NCBI RefSeq assembly: GCF_037126285.1 | Contig: NZ_CP147012.1 | Coordinates: forward strand, 310,001-374,000 | Source: Bernardetia sp. MNP-M8 | Lineage (GTDB): Bacteria; Bacteroidota; Bacteroidia; Cytophagales; Bernardetiaceae | DNA: 64,000 nucleotides | Direction of reading: 5' to 3' | In this document: piece by piece, positions 45,141 through 53,779 of the stretch | Layout: each line of letters begins with the position of its first letter | Position numbering within the stretch: the first letter of the stretch is position 1 | The notes under the pieces: generated by a model | Database searches by the model: none | What the model was told of the DNA's origin: nothing | What the model saw: only the letters and a program-made list of their open reading frames with translations | Position numbers and translations under genes: made by a program

Positions 45141-45462
45141 GCATTGATAAAGAGTTTGAACGTCTTGAAACAAGTATCGATAAAGAATTTGCAACACTTA
45201 AAACAAGTATTGATAATGATTTTACAAGCCTTGAAACAAGTATTGATAAAAAATTCGATAAACTAGAACAAAGAGAAACCAAGTTTGAAAGTAAGTTTGA
45301 GGAAATTTCTAAAACGCATCAAGAGATGCGAGAATCTCAACTTTTACAACAAGCTAGTTTAGACGAAATCAAAAAAACTTTGTCTATGCTTACCAACCAA
45401 TTATTAGAAAAGAAAACGGATAGTATTAGTCAATAAATTAGTAGATAGATAATTTTAGAAAG

Positions 45463-46116
45463 ATGCAAAGGAACGACACTACCTCTCTCATTTATGAAGA
45501 CGACCATTTAGATTTAGAAGGATTAGATGGAAAGAAACGAAAAGCTAAAAAAGCAGCCAAAAAAAACAAGCGCAAGGCTAAAAAAGCCAAACGAAAAAAA
45601 AGGCGTAGGAAGATTTGGGGTTTTTTAAAACGTTTTAATCCTGCCTTATCTGCCATCCGAAATGGACTTTATGCAGCAGCAAAAATTGACATGAAAAAGA
45701 TGTCTAGTCGTCTTCGTTACGGTTACCTCAGTCCCCAAGAAGCTCAAAAATTAGGAGTTGATTTGAACAAACTAGGCAAAATCAAAAAAACACTCACAAA
45801 ATTAGAGCGCACAGTTGAGAAGTTAGGAGGGAAAAAGAAAAACCTCAAAAAAGCAATCTTGAAAGGACGTGGAAACAAAGACCGTAAAGTGCCTTTAAAC
45901 GGTGTCGTTCCTTATCTATCTGAATTTGATTCTTACGAAAATGAAGTAAACGGATTAGGAGAAGTTGCTACAGCTACGGTAATAGCAGCAGCAACACCTA
46001 TCATTCTGGCTACTTTAAACATGATGAAAAAAAGTGGAGTAGATACTGAAGAAGAAATGTATGATAGCTCACAAACCGATTACGACCCAGATGAAGAAGA
46101 ATTACCAGAGGAATAA
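45463..46116 (+). CDS. basic/membrane late protein with GLDG motif
   Basis: 217 residues. LEGLDG (18-23) is followed at once by a strongly basic Lys/Ala/Arg stretch (24-50). A helical middle leads to LNG near residue 145 and VNGLG near 163, just before a membrane span (VATATVIAAATPIILATL). The end is acidic (DPDEEELPEE). The layout, motif then histone-like tail then span, matches other late proteins here. Possibly a processed virion protein binding DNA under a membrane (inference). Confidence 0.65.
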   Translation: MQRNDTTSLIYEDDHLDLEGLDGKKRKAKKAAKKNKRKAKKAKRKKRRRKIWGFLKRFNPALSAIRNGLYAAAKIDMKKMSSRLRYGYLSPQEAQKLGVDLNKLGKIKKTLTKLERTVEKLGGKKKNLKKAILKGRGNKDRKVPLNGVVPYLSEFDSYENEVNGLGEVATATVIAAATPIILATLNMMKKSGVDTEEEMYDSSQTDYDPDEEELPEE

Positions 46117-46118
46117 TT

Positions 46119-46625
46119 ATGAATACAGGTGCAAAAATAGCAGGAACAGCAGGAGCAGTAGGGGTGATATTTGGTACTTATTACTTAGCCAATCTAAAGA
46201 ATACAGGTGATAAAATCGTACTCAAAACGAAGCCTACTGTATCTAAGGGCGTGGTTTACGTGGATGTAACTGTTCAGAACCCAAGCCAAACGAGTTTAAA
46301 AATTTCGCATCCTTTTGTAAAAGTCTATAAAAGTGCAGAAGATGTAAAAATCAATGAGCCGTTTTTATCCTCTCAAGTTGAAAGCCAAATACACACTATA
46401 CAACCGAGTGCAGAAACACCTTTTCGTATTCGCATTGGTGGAATTACAGAGATTATTACAGCCGTTGCGACATCAGCCATTAGTATCATCAAAGATATTA
46501 TAAAAGGTGGATTGAAAAACATGAAGGAAGTAAAAATATATCTTGTAACAGAGCTTACTGTAAATGGTCGTATTCCCTACAAAACCCAAGACGAATTTAC
46601 AATTTCGCCACCTCCAAAAAAGTAA
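46119..46625 (+). CDS. membrane-anchored LEA2-like beta protein
   Basis: 168 residues: N-terminal glycine-rich span (AKIAGTAGAVGVIFGTYYLA), then VVYVDVTVQNPSQTSLKISHPFVKVYKS, the pattern of a WHy/LEA-2 beta sandwich (NP at the strand turn). A second hydrophobic segment (EIITAVATSAISIIKDII) interrupts before the last strands (KEVKIYLVTELTVNGRIPY). Two bases after the previous stop. Probable membrane-linked structural protein. Confidence 0.6.
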   Translation: MNTGAKIAGTAGAVGVIFGTYYLANLKNTGDKIVLKTKPTVSKGVVYVDVTVQNPSQTSLKISHPFVKVYKSAEDVKINEPFLSSQVESQIHTIQPSAETPFRIRIGGITEIITAVATSAISIIKDIIKGGLKNMKEVKIYLVTELTVNGRIPYKTQDEFTISPPPKK

Positions 46626-46628
46626 ACA

Positions 46629-47192
46629 ATGGCTTATAGACCACTACCCGATGAAGCAGTAGAGTACATAATGATTCATACGAGCGCATCACCACAAGAA
46701 TACACATGGGAATGGTTACGCTACTACTTCTTAAAAATCCTCAAATGGACAGTAGAAGGCTACCATATTATTGTAGAAGACACAGGATTAGTAAAACGAC
46801 TTGCACCACACGGTAGTCAGTCAAACGGAGTAAAAGCATTCCGAGCAAAGGATATTTATATCCACAATGGAAATACGATACACCTTTGTTGGGAAGGTGG
46901 AATGAATGGAGAGGATAACCGAACCGAAATGCAAGAAAAGGAGCTAATACGCACCTTAGAATGGTATTTATGGAAATATCCAAATGCTAAAATATTAGGA
47001 CACAATCAAGTAGCCGTCAAGTTATGCCCTTGTTTTAATGTTATTGAATGGGCAAGAAAGATTGAGTACACAGATTTACACACTAACAAACGTCGTGTAG
47101 GCATTCCAGAAGAACGCATTTACAAAGGCGATAATTTTAAAGTTTTAAGTTACCATTTCGGCTATGACATCAAAAAACAAAAGGTCGCTTAA
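46629..47192 (+). CDS. N-acetylmuramoyl-L-alanine amidase (amidase_2)
   Basis: 187 residues, about the length of a T7-lysozyme-type amidase. YIMIHTSASP gives the first zinc His (H17), GYHIIVEDTGLV the conserved core strand, and GHNQVAVKLCPCF the second His and the zinc Cys. Cleaves the amide between MurNAc and L-Ala. No signal peptide. Within a structural operon it may be a virion-borne wall-opening enzyme rather than a lysis enzyme. Overlaps the next gene by 29 bases. Confidence 0.85.
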   Translation: MAYRPLPDEAVEYIMIHTSASPQEYTWEWLRYYFLKILKWTVEGYHIIVEDTGLVKRLAPHGSQSNGVKAFRAKDIYIHNGNTIHLCWEGGMNGEDNRTEMQEKELIRTLEWYLWKYPNAKILGHNQVAVKLCPCFNVIEWARKIEYTDLHTNKRRVGIPEERIYKGDNFKVLSYHFGYDIKKQKVA

Positions 47193-48978
47193 AAACGGCT
47201 ATCAGTATGATTCCCTCATTGCCAAAGCTGATTTAAAAACACTCAAATTATCCAATTTTATCAATGTGGACGAAACCGTACAATCAATGAAAATGATTGT
47301 ACAACAACGTCATAAAGATACGGCTCAACTCGCTCAACAGCTTAAAAGAAACACTATCCAAGATACGTGTAAAGCTATTTTTGATTTTGTTTATCAACAC
47401 ATTCAATATACCAAAGATAGAGCAGGATTTGAGGAAATACGCACACCAGCTCGCACATGGGCAGACCGTGTACACGGTGTTGATTGCGATTGCTACTCAG
47501 TCTTCATTGGCTCAATCCTCTATAATTTAGGGATTCCCTTTGCCTTCCGAGTAACGAAATATTCAGCCGATTGGCAACACGTTTATCCGATTGCTTACGA
47601 TAGAGATGCACCCAATTATCAAGAGTTTCAAACTGACGAAAATGGAAGGGAAGTTCTTGTACGCACCAAAAAACCAAAATCCTACAATATCATTGATTGT
47701 GTAGTTGATGATAATGATTATGAAGTACCTTATACCGATAACAAAGACTACAAGATGAGTACATTAATGCTTAGTGGAATAGACACAGAAACTCAATATA
47801 ATACAGAAACTTCTGTGATGGAAGATTTAGCAGGTTTGGGACGTGCAAAAAAGAAAGCAAAAGCCAAGAAGAAGGCAAAAAAAGCTACAAAGAGTAGTTC
47901 AAAAAAGGCAAAAAGAAAAACGGCGAAAGCAACTAAAAAAGCAGCCAAAAAACAGAAAAGAGCAACCAAAAAAGCAGCCAAGAAACAGAAAAAAACTACT
48001 AAAAAGAAAAAAGGACTTTTTTCTAAGGTCAAATCAAAGCTCAAAAAAGGAAAGGAAAAACGAAAAGTAAAACGAGCTGCCAAAAAAGAAAAAAAGGCAG
48101 CCAATCCAAAGAAAAAAGGACTTTTCTCAAAAATAAGAGCCAAGAAAAAAGCTAAAAAAGAAGCTAAAGCAGCCGAAAAACTCAAAAAAGCTACACCCAT
48201 TCAAACGAGCAGTCCTACTATAAAAACGAGTACGCCTACTATAAAAATAGCTACTCCTCAAAAGCAAGTGATTGAAAAAGATGAGTTTGATATGCCAGAA
48301 GTTGATACACCAGAAGTAATTGAAAAACCTCAAGAGTGGATTTCAGACGATGGGGAAACGTACAACAATCAAGGTAGTTGGGGTGGCGATACAAAAACAG
48401 CTACTACAACAGCAGAACAAGACCCATTCTTTGATACTGCAAAGTTAGACAATGAACTCAAAGATGATTTTGCAGACGAAATGGAAACAACTGCAAATCA
48501 AATCAAGGAAACAGGTCTTACTATCAGTAAAGGAGCAGCTATGATTAAACTGCCAAATGATGAAGAGGACTATGATGATGAAGGCAATCCTCCAGTAAAT
48601 TTAGATTTAGATGAAGATGAACCAGAGGAAGGCGAAGAAGCTGATAAAAAAGGTTTGCCAAAAGTCTTAGACCAAGCTCTTACTTATACCAAAGAAAACC
48701 CAGCTATTGTTGCAGGGGTAGCCGTTGGTGTTCCTGTTGGAATTTGGGGAGTGAGTAAAATAGTGAAAATGATAACAGGCTCTAAAGCTGTTGCACCACG
48801 TAGTCGCACAATGAACGGAGTTGATGGATTAGACGGATTAGATGGAACGAAAAAGAAAGGCAAAAAGAAGTCTAAAAAGTCAAAATCAAAGTCAAAAACT
48901 ACCACTACCTCTGCACCCAAAACCCACTCTAAAGCACACCGAAAACACGGTAGAGCTAGTTTTAATGGATTAAAATAA
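47164..48978 (+). CDS. transglutaminase-fold cysteine protease candidate with basic, membrane and LDGLDG segments
   Basis: 604 residues. Residues ~60-190 form a transglutaminase-like domain: VDCDCYSVFIGSIL with C108/C110, then H139 (WQHVYPIAYD) and a nearby Asp for the triad. From ~220 an extreme Lys/Ala-rich stretch of ~130 residues follows, then an acidic part (~380-495), a glycine-rich membrane span (~513-534), NGVDGLDGLDGTKKK at 551-565, a second basic tail, and a final FNGLK. EDLAGLG also precedes the first basic region. It is both a possible protease and a carrier of the repeated motif, so it may process itself and its neighbours (inference). Confidence 0.7.
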   Translation: MTSKNKRSLKNGYQYDSLIAKADLKTLKLSNFINVDETVQSMKMIVQQRHKDTAQLAQQLKRNTIQDTCKAIFDFVYQHIQYTKDRAGFEEIRTPARTWADRVHGVDCDCYSVFIGSILYNLGIPFAFRVTKYSADWQHVYPIAYDRDAPNYQEFQTDENGREVLVRTKKPKSYNIIDCVVDDNDYEVPYTDNKDYKMSTLMLSGIDTETQYNTETSVMEDLAGLGRAKKKAKAKKKAKKATKSSSKKAKRKTAKATKKAAKKQKRATKKAAKKQKKTTKKKKGLFSKVKSKLKKGKEKRKVKRAAKKEKKAANPKKKGLFSKIRAKKKAKKEAKAAEKLKKATPIQTSSPTIKTSTPTIKIATPQKQVIEKDEFDMPEVDTPEVIEKPQEWISDDGETYNNQGSWGGDTKTATTTAEQDPFFDTAKLDNELKDDFADEMETTANQIKETGLTISKGAAMIKLPNDEEDYDDEGNPPVNLDLDEDEPEEGEEADKKGLPKVLDQALTYTKENPAIVAGVAVGVPVGIWGVSKIVKMITGSKAVAPRSRTMNGVDGLDGLDGTKKKGKKKSKKSKSKSKTTTTSAPKTHSKAHRKHGRASFNGLK

Positions 48979-48997
48979 AATCAACAATCTTTCAATT

Positions 48998-49930
48998 ATG
49001 AGCAATATTTTAACAGCACAAAGCAAAGGGAAACTAAAAGAAAGTGGCGTTCAAACAGCCGTAACTCTTATGGCTACGATTGTAGGTGCTTTCACAGGAC
49101 AGGCAATTGGTAGAACAGGTTTTTTAGCTTCTATGCCAGTCATTTTTGCAGGAGAATACTTTGACCAACCCTATGTAACAGCCGTAGGTGCAGGTATGGC
49201 AAGTTCATTAACTGCACCAAGTAGTGTAAACGGAATGGACGGATTAGATGGCACAAAGCTATTTAATTTAAAAGCAGCCGAAACACGAGTAAAAAACCAC
49301 GCTAAAGCACTTCAAAGAGCCGTTTTTTTAGGCGAAGTAGAGCCAACAGGCGAATCTTACACCTACTATTTATCTGATAACGATATGGGTAAAAGTGTAG
49401 GTACTATTGAAAATCAATACCAACAATTAGAAGCTAGAGAAACTATGAGCAAAATATCCCCCTTCATTGAAGAATTAGGCGAAGCGTTAGCCGAATACGA
49501 CGACTTTTTAGACGGTTATGAGGACATAGACCTCATGGAAACATTCGGTAAAATACGACACAACTTAGAAGGAATCAGCGAAGCTGTTATGAACAACCCA
49601 GAACTCATGGGAATTGATGACGGATTAGATGAGGAAACTATGGAGCAGATAGATGCTGTAATCGGAATGCTACACGGTGCATCTATGCAAGGCTTATCTG
49701 GAGATGATGAAGAATTTATCGAAAACATCTCTTATGAAATAGGCGCATTAGAAGGACTTTTAGGTATGGAAGATGATGAAGACGATGACGATGAGCTGAA
49801 CGGTAGTGATGATGATGATGAGTTTGATTCTAATCTCAATGGTTCTGATGAGTTTTCAGAAAGTTCCATTTTATTTGGTCTAAATGACTATGAGGACGAT
49901 GAAGACGATATTATGGACGGTTTATTTTAA
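48998..49930 (+). CDS. membrane/acidic late protein with NGMDGLDG motif
   Basis: 310 residues. Two glycine-rich hydrophobic segments (~17-42 and 44-75), then VNGMDGLDGTK at 77-87. A helical middle is followed by a very acidic C-terminus with LNGSDDDDE and LNGSDE. The motif again marks the border between the membrane part and the soluble part. Function unknown; likely a particle protein. Followed by a 102-base gap that probably contains the promoter of the next gene. Confidence 0.6.
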   Translation: MSNILTAQSKGKLKESGVQTAVTLMATIVGAFTGQAIGRTGFLASMPVIFAGEYFDQPYVTAVGAGMASSLTAPSSVNGMDGLDGTKLFNLKAAETRVKNHAKALQRAVFLGEVEPTGESYTYYLSDNDMGKSVGTIENQYQQLEARETMSKISPFIEELGEALAEYDDFLDGYEDIDLMETFGKIRHNLEGISEAVMNNPELMGIDDGLDEETMEQIDAVIGMLHGASMQGLSGDDEEFIENISYEIGALEGLLGMEDDEDDDDELNGSDDDDEFDSNLNGSDEFSESSILFGLNDYEDDEDDIMDGLF

Positions 49931-50032
49931 GCTATAAAAAGCTATTCAATCAAAGAAAAACAACAAAAACAATTTTAATTTTCATTTAAAAACAGTTGCT
50001 CCCAACAGTAGCAACAACAACAATTTTCAATT

Positions 50033-50710
50033 ATGGAAGAACTATTAGGTGTTCAAGGAAAAAAAGCTAGAGATGGTGGAAACAAAGGTTCTGCAATTGG
50101 TATAGCAACAAAAAAAGCTGTTCAGTTTGCTATGTCAAACTCAAGTTCAAGAGTTGCCTTTATGCAGTTCATGGAATCATCAGAATTTGATGCAAGTTTA
50201 CGTGAGAAAATCCTCAAAAATGATGCTCGTTTGGCTGACAGTATGATTTATTCAGTACAGAAATTAGAATCTGTAACAAAAATGTTCCTTTCGTCTGACG
50301 TAAAAAGTATTGGTCTTACCAATTTGGATAATAATCGTTTGCCAAAAGGAGAAGCCTTTGTAGTTGATGGTATTACACTTTTACGTTTGCCAGTAACAGC
50401 ATCAGGAGCAACTCCAACAGCCGACGAAATCAAAAAAGCAACATCAATCGCATGGAAAGGTATCACAGGCGATGCAACAGCCGTATTGACACTAAAAGCA
50501 CACAAAAGAGAAATCGTATCTGATTTACCTTGTTATGCTTTTATCAATGCTGACAATGTACAAGTTTCTCACTACTCATTAGAGAATCCACGTCTTATAA
50601 AAGATGAAGGCGAAATTGAAGCAGAGCTTATGATGCCTACAATGAGTGGTGTACCTGCAAATACGTATGTTATGCTAATCTTGACAGGTACTCGTGTAAT
50701 TCCTAAGTAG
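50033..50710 (+). CDS. candidate major structural (capsid-like) protein
   Basis: 225 residues, no signal peptide. Helical first ~90 residues, then a beta-rich part (KGEAFVVDGITLLRLPVTASG; GDATAVLTLKAHKREIVSDLPCYAFINADNVQVSHYSL; GEIEAELMMPTMSGVPANTYVMLILTGTRVIPK). The gene is isolated by a 102-base leader and a strong terminator, the usual arrangement of the most expressed structural gene. MEELLGVQGKKARDGGNKG at the start could be a processed leader. No homologue recognised; the capsid role is inference. Confidence 0.5.
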   Translation: MEELLGVQGKKARDGGNKGSAIGIATKKAVQFAMSNSSSRVAFMQFMESSEFDASLREKILKNDARLADSMIYSVQKLESVTKMFLSSDVKSIGLTNLDNNRLPKGEAFVVDGITLLRLPVTASGATPTADEIKKATSIAWKGITGDATAVLTLKAHKREIVSDLPCYAFINADNVQVSHYSLENPRLIKDEGEIEAELMMPTMSGVPANTYVMLILTGTRVIPK

Positions 50711-50750
50711 TAGGAAAAAGTTATTTAAGACCGTTTTGGTGCTAATAGGG

Positions 50751-50797
50751 AAAAAAAGGCACACGCACCGTAATTCGTGTGTGTGTAGCCTTTTTTT
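50751..50797. terminator. strong rho-independent terminator
   Basis: AAAAAAAGGC pairs with GCCTTTTTTT, with an inner GC-rich hairpin of CACACGCAC / GTGTGTGTG type. Directly after the candidate capsid gene. Confidence 0.85.
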
Positions 50798-50835
50798 GAT
50801 TAGCTCATTTATCAACTACTTACTTATTTATTACC

Positions 50836-51201
50836 ATGAAAGTATCTTATAAACAATATTCCTTTGATGTTACTGACTCACGAATTGACAAACAATTTGA
50901 TTTGCCTAGTGAAGCCAAAAAAGTAACAGGAATTAGGCTTGATAGTCCAGAAGAAACATTATTGAGCAACCGAGGAAGCGCACGAATTGAAGTCTCTAAT
51001 CGTGAAATCTTTCCAGAAAATTTTCCTGCAAAATTCATCATGTTTGGCGAAGAAGTGCCAGCAAGTGAGAGGATACATTTGCTAGATGAACCTATCACAG
51101 CGCATACTATCAAAATTCGTTTTCAAGACGAACCAAGTCCAAGCAGTCCAACAACAACCGTTTATCCAGTTACTCTAATTGTCCGTTATGAAACCCTCTA
51201 A
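50836..51201 (+). CDS. small beta-rich late protein
   Basis: 121 residues, almost wholly alternating strand pattern (QYSFDVTDSRIDKQFDLPSEAKKVTGIRL; ARIEVSNREIFPENFPAKFIMFGEE; TAHTIKIRFQDEP; VYPVTLIVRYETL). Shares the DLPSEAKKVTGIRL / FRMPSDATKIVGITA pattern with the next gene, so the two are paralogues. Size and fold pattern fit a single jelly roll or penton/spike subunit (inference). Confidence 0.55.
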   Translation: MKVSYKQYSFDVTDSRIDKQFDLPSEAKKVTGIRLDSPEETLLSNRGSARIEVSNREIFPENFPAKFIMFGEEVPASERIHLLDEPITAHTIKIRFQDEPSPSSPTTTVYPVTLIVRYETL

Positions 51202-51643
51202 AACCTACGAACCAGTCAAATACATTGTACACCGTGTACAAATGGATTTGGACAAAGTAATAAAATCATCCTTCAGGATGCCAAGTGATGCCACAAAAAT
51301 TGTAGGCATTACAGCAACATGCAATGAAACGAATGAATATTACAAAGTAGATTTGAGAACGATAGCAGAAATTAGTGTAAATCTTAACACAGAAGTTTCC
51401 TCTTTTTTTAGAGTGAATGTAAAACTTCCAAAAGGCAAATTAAAGAGAAAATTAGAACTTAATCGTCTTGTATTACCTGTTAAAGCAGGAGATATAATAA
51501 AAGTTATCAGTACAGATAAATTGAGTACAAAATACTATTGTCATGATGCTTTTAGTAATGGTTTTTCAAATGGTTTTGGTTCAATAGATAAATTTTGTCC
51601 AGACCCTAAATATACAGTTACACTTGTTTTAATGTATCAATAA
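51188..51643 (+). CDS. beta-rich late protein, paralogue of the previous gene
   Basis: 151 residues from the ATG at 51188 (the TTG nine bases upstream is less likely). FRMPSDATKIVGITATC parallels the neighbour's DLPSEAKKVTGIRLDSP, and both end in a strand with TLVLMYQ / TLIVRYETL. Overlap of 14 bases suggests coupled, near-equal synthesis, as for partners in a hetero-oligomer. Confidence 0.55.
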   Translation: MKPSKTYEPVKYIVHRVQMDLDKVIKSSFRMPSDATKIVGITATCNETNEYYKVDLRTIAEISVNLNTEVSSFFRVNVKLPKGKLKRKLELNRLVLPVKAGDIIKVISTDKLSTKYYCHDAFSNGFSNGFGSIDKFCPDPKYTVTLVLMYQ

Positions 51644-51644
51644 A

Positions 51645-51956
51645 ATGATAGACTACATAGAAAAGCGTTGCAAAGAAGTTGGCATGACCAATTACGCAGT
51701 AGATGTAAGATTGATGATTCTTGAACCAGAAGAGACAATAACCAAAGAACTACATTATGGCGAGTTTTGGGTTATCGATAATCCAAAAACAGATTTTGGA
51801 ATACTCGTATTCTCTGGAGATGGATATTTTGGCGAATTTGGAAAACAAACCAACGAAGCTACACTTCAACATTCTGGAACTGTGAAAATTACAAACATTA
51901 CGTACAACCGTCAAACGCTGCAATTTTGGCAAGTCGTAGATTTAGCCAAACAATAA
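51645..51956 (+). CDS. small beta-rich late protein
   Basis: 103 residues: ELHYGEFWVIDNPKTDFGILVFSGDGYFGEFG and VKITNITYNRQTLQFWQVVDL give an all-beta pattern. One base after the previous stop. Unknown; likely minor structural protein. Confidence 0.5.
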   Translation: MIDYIEKRCKEVGMTNYAVDVRLMILEPEETITKELHYGEFWVIDNPKTDFGILVFSGDGYFGEFGKQTNEATLQHSGTVKITNITYNRQTLQFWQVVDLAKQ

Positions 51957-51995
51957 AAGAAATTCCCTAAAAACCACCCAAAACGAAAAAAAACT

Positions 51996-52796
51996 ATGGC
52001 TAGTTCAGTAGTAAACAAACCGTACTCCGACAAAACTCTTGAAATGTTACTAAAAGTAATAGAGCAAGGAAATAAAGAATATTCAATTACCATAGACAAA
52101 ATGCCTATTGTTACACGCACAAATGACCCAGAATTATTTTATGATTTCATGGATTATTTAGAGCCTACAACGCAATTTGTAACTGTTAAAATTTATCAAG
52201 GCACAAGCAGACATTCTGATGCTACTTGTTTAATTATGCCACAAAATTCTTTAAATGGAACACCCCAAAAAGCAGCAGAAGAAGCAAATGAACCAAAATT
52301 AAATATTGCTAAAGCCAAATCAGATTGGGAAAAAGACAGAAGAATTGAAGATTTAGAGGAAGAAGTAGAGTATCTGACAAAAAAAGTCAAAACAATAAAG
52401 CGAAAAGCTGAAGAAAAAATTCAAGAAGTAAAGGACAAGCAAAATAGCCTTAGTGGTGTTTTAGAAACATTTGCACCAGCAGCAGCACAAATATTAGCTA
52501 CTTCTAAACTCTCACAAGCGTACCCAGCACTAGGAATGCTAGGAAGTTTGAACCAAGAGCAACCAGAACAAGAAACACATTATAATCCTCCACCAATTAG
52601 TGAGGTGAAATTTTCAGCAGCGAGTGAACCATCACTCACAGAAAAACAACAAAAACAATTACAATTTTTTAAGCAACTAGAGAAGAATTTTGAAGAGGTT
52701 GAATTAGTAACCATTTTTGATTTTCTCAAACGAGCTGCACACGATAAAGAACTTTTAGAAAACCTTATTCCAAACGATAACGAAAACGAATTTTAA
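51996..52796 (+). CDS. coiled-coil late protein with LNG motif
   Basis: 266 residues. N-terminal alpha/beta part (TLEMLLKVIEQGNKEYSITIDKMPI), SLNGT at about 86-90, a long Glu/Lys coiled coil (~105-150), SLSGV, a hydrophobic Ala-rich stretch (FAPAAAQILATSKLSQAYPALGML) and a helical C-terminus. SLNG and SLSG stand on both sides of the coil, so the motif may again be a processing point. Confidence 0.55.
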   Translation: MASSVVNKPYSDKTLEMLLKVIEQGNKEYSITIDKMPIVTRTNDPELFYDFMDYLEPTTQFVTVKIYQGTSRHSDATCLIMPQNSLNGTPQKAAEEANEPKLNIAKAKSDWEKDRRIEDLEEEVEYLTKKVKTIKRKAEEKIQEVKDKQNSLSGVLETFAPAAAQILATSKLSQAYPALGMLGSLNQEQPEQETHYNPPPISEVKFSAASEPSLTEKQQKQLQFFKQLEKNFEEVELVTIFDFLKRAAHDKELLENLIPNDNENEF

Positions 52797-52799
52797 GCT

Positions 52800-53015
52800 A
52801 TGACAACCTATAATTTTAATCAGTTCAATGCTACTTTTCAAGCTACATCTGACGAACAAGCATTACAATTAATTAACGCTTTTCATCAAATGCTCAACAA
52901 AAATGTAGATAATTTGGACGGACTTCTCACAATAGCACATCATATTAATTCTGAATCTAAACAATTCAAAATGATAAAAGCCTTAGCTATGAAAACCACA
53001 AAAACGAAGAAATAG
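52800..53015 (+). CDS. small helical late protein
   Basis: 71 residues, helical after a short polar start, with a Lys/Thr end. Three bases after the previous stop and three before the next start. Unknown. Confidence 0.5.
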   Translation: MTTYNFNQFNATFQATSDEQALQLINAFHQMLNKNVDNLDGLLTIAHHINSESKQFKMIKALAMKTTKTKK

Positions 53016-53018
53016 CCT

Positions 53019-53342
53019 ATGAACCCATTAGAAAATATAAAATCTTTCATGGAAGACCTAAAAAACCATGAAATAGAAAGTCTTAATCCTTCTTTTATTG
53101 AAGAGCATAAATCAGACATTCTTTTGACTGCACTTATAATAGGGATGCAGACTACCATTGATACAATTATAAATCAAACGGTATCTCATTGTAGAAGAGA
53201 AACTAACAGGCTTATCGAAAAAGAACACGAAAAAATGGTAAATGACAAAGACTATTTTGAAGGTATCAAAGAAGAAGTTGCTTGTCGTGAGAATCTTGAT
53301 AATATAAATCCTGATTGGATTAAAAAATCGGAATTAGGATAG
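53019..53342 (+). CDS. small helical late protein
   Basis: 107 residues, charged and helical with a hydrophobic segment (SDILLTALIIGMQTTIDTIINQTV) that could be membrane-facing. No family recognised. Confidence 0.5.
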   Translation: MNPLENIKSFMEDLKNHEIESLNPSFIEEHKSDILLTALIIGMQTTIDTIINQTVSHCRRETNRLIEKEHEKMVNDKDYFEGIKEEVACRENLDNINPDWIKKSELG

Positions 53343-53369
53343 TAAAAAACTGAATAACGAAAAAAAGCT

Positions 53370-53771
53370 ATGAATCCACTACTTGCAATAAAAGCAGCCG
53401 AAATATTACCTAAACTAGCCACATTAGCCTTTGTCATTGGAGTTCCTGTTACAACTGTTATTTTGGTTCGTAAGAGTGTACGTAAAGCACAGGAAAATAA
53501 TAATTTTGGACAAGCTACTGATGCTGAAAAACCAGAATTTTATGCTATACAGTTCTATAATGCTCTTTTTACGGATTGGACTGACTGGAATGTAGATGAG
53601 GAAGAGTGTTATCGATTGTTGAAATTAATGCCTTCTAAGCGTTTTTTCAATGACGTAAACAAATCGTATCAGAAAATGGCAAAAGGAATACCACTAACAA
53701 AAGATTTAGTAAAAGTAGGTAGCGATGATTATAAAATTGTTGCACGACTAATTGAGCAAATTCCAAACTAG
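53370..53771 (+). CDS. membrane-anchored late protein, annexin-like C-terminal pattern
   Basis: 133 residues: one span (ATLAFVIGVPVTTVILV), basic stop, then a helical domain whose end (FFNDVNKSYQKMAKGIPLTKDLVKVG) resembles the helix-loop pattern of annexin-type repeats. The next gene has a similar segment (IKSIDAAYRQYSSKGLKKDF). Weak likeness, but the shared pattern in adjacent genes suggests related domains. Confidence 0.5.
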   Translation: MNPLLAIKAAEILPKLATLAFVIGVPVTTVILVRKSVRKAQENNNFGQATDAEKPEFYAIQFYNALFTDWTDWNVDEEECYRLLKLMPSKRFFNDVNKSYQKMAKGIPLTKDLVKVGSDDYKIVARLIEQIPN

Positions 53772-53779
53772 AAAAAATT

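Larger units (their letters stand above)
43894..45436 (+). pseudogene. membrane-anchored coiled-coil protein, split by IS982 insertion
   Basis: Codons run from 43894 to 44083, are broken by the IS at 44084-45131, and resume in 45132-45436. With the IS and one TTAAAACAA copy removed, a single ORF of about 164 codons results. It has one membrane span (about 8-30), then a coiled coil with five repeats of the 11-residue type (S)IDK-F-L-(E/K)T, then a Gln/Lys-rich end. The surviving 5' part ends at a stop made by the IS. Repeat phasing suggests a trimeric rod (inference). Confidence 0.85.

Noticed and set aside
47793-48200. Minus-strand ORF of 135 residues, Phe/Leu-rich, opposite the Lys-rich region
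   Set aside because: It is the complement of Lys/Ala codons (AAA, GCA), which reads as Phe/Cys/Leu; no leader or independent support.
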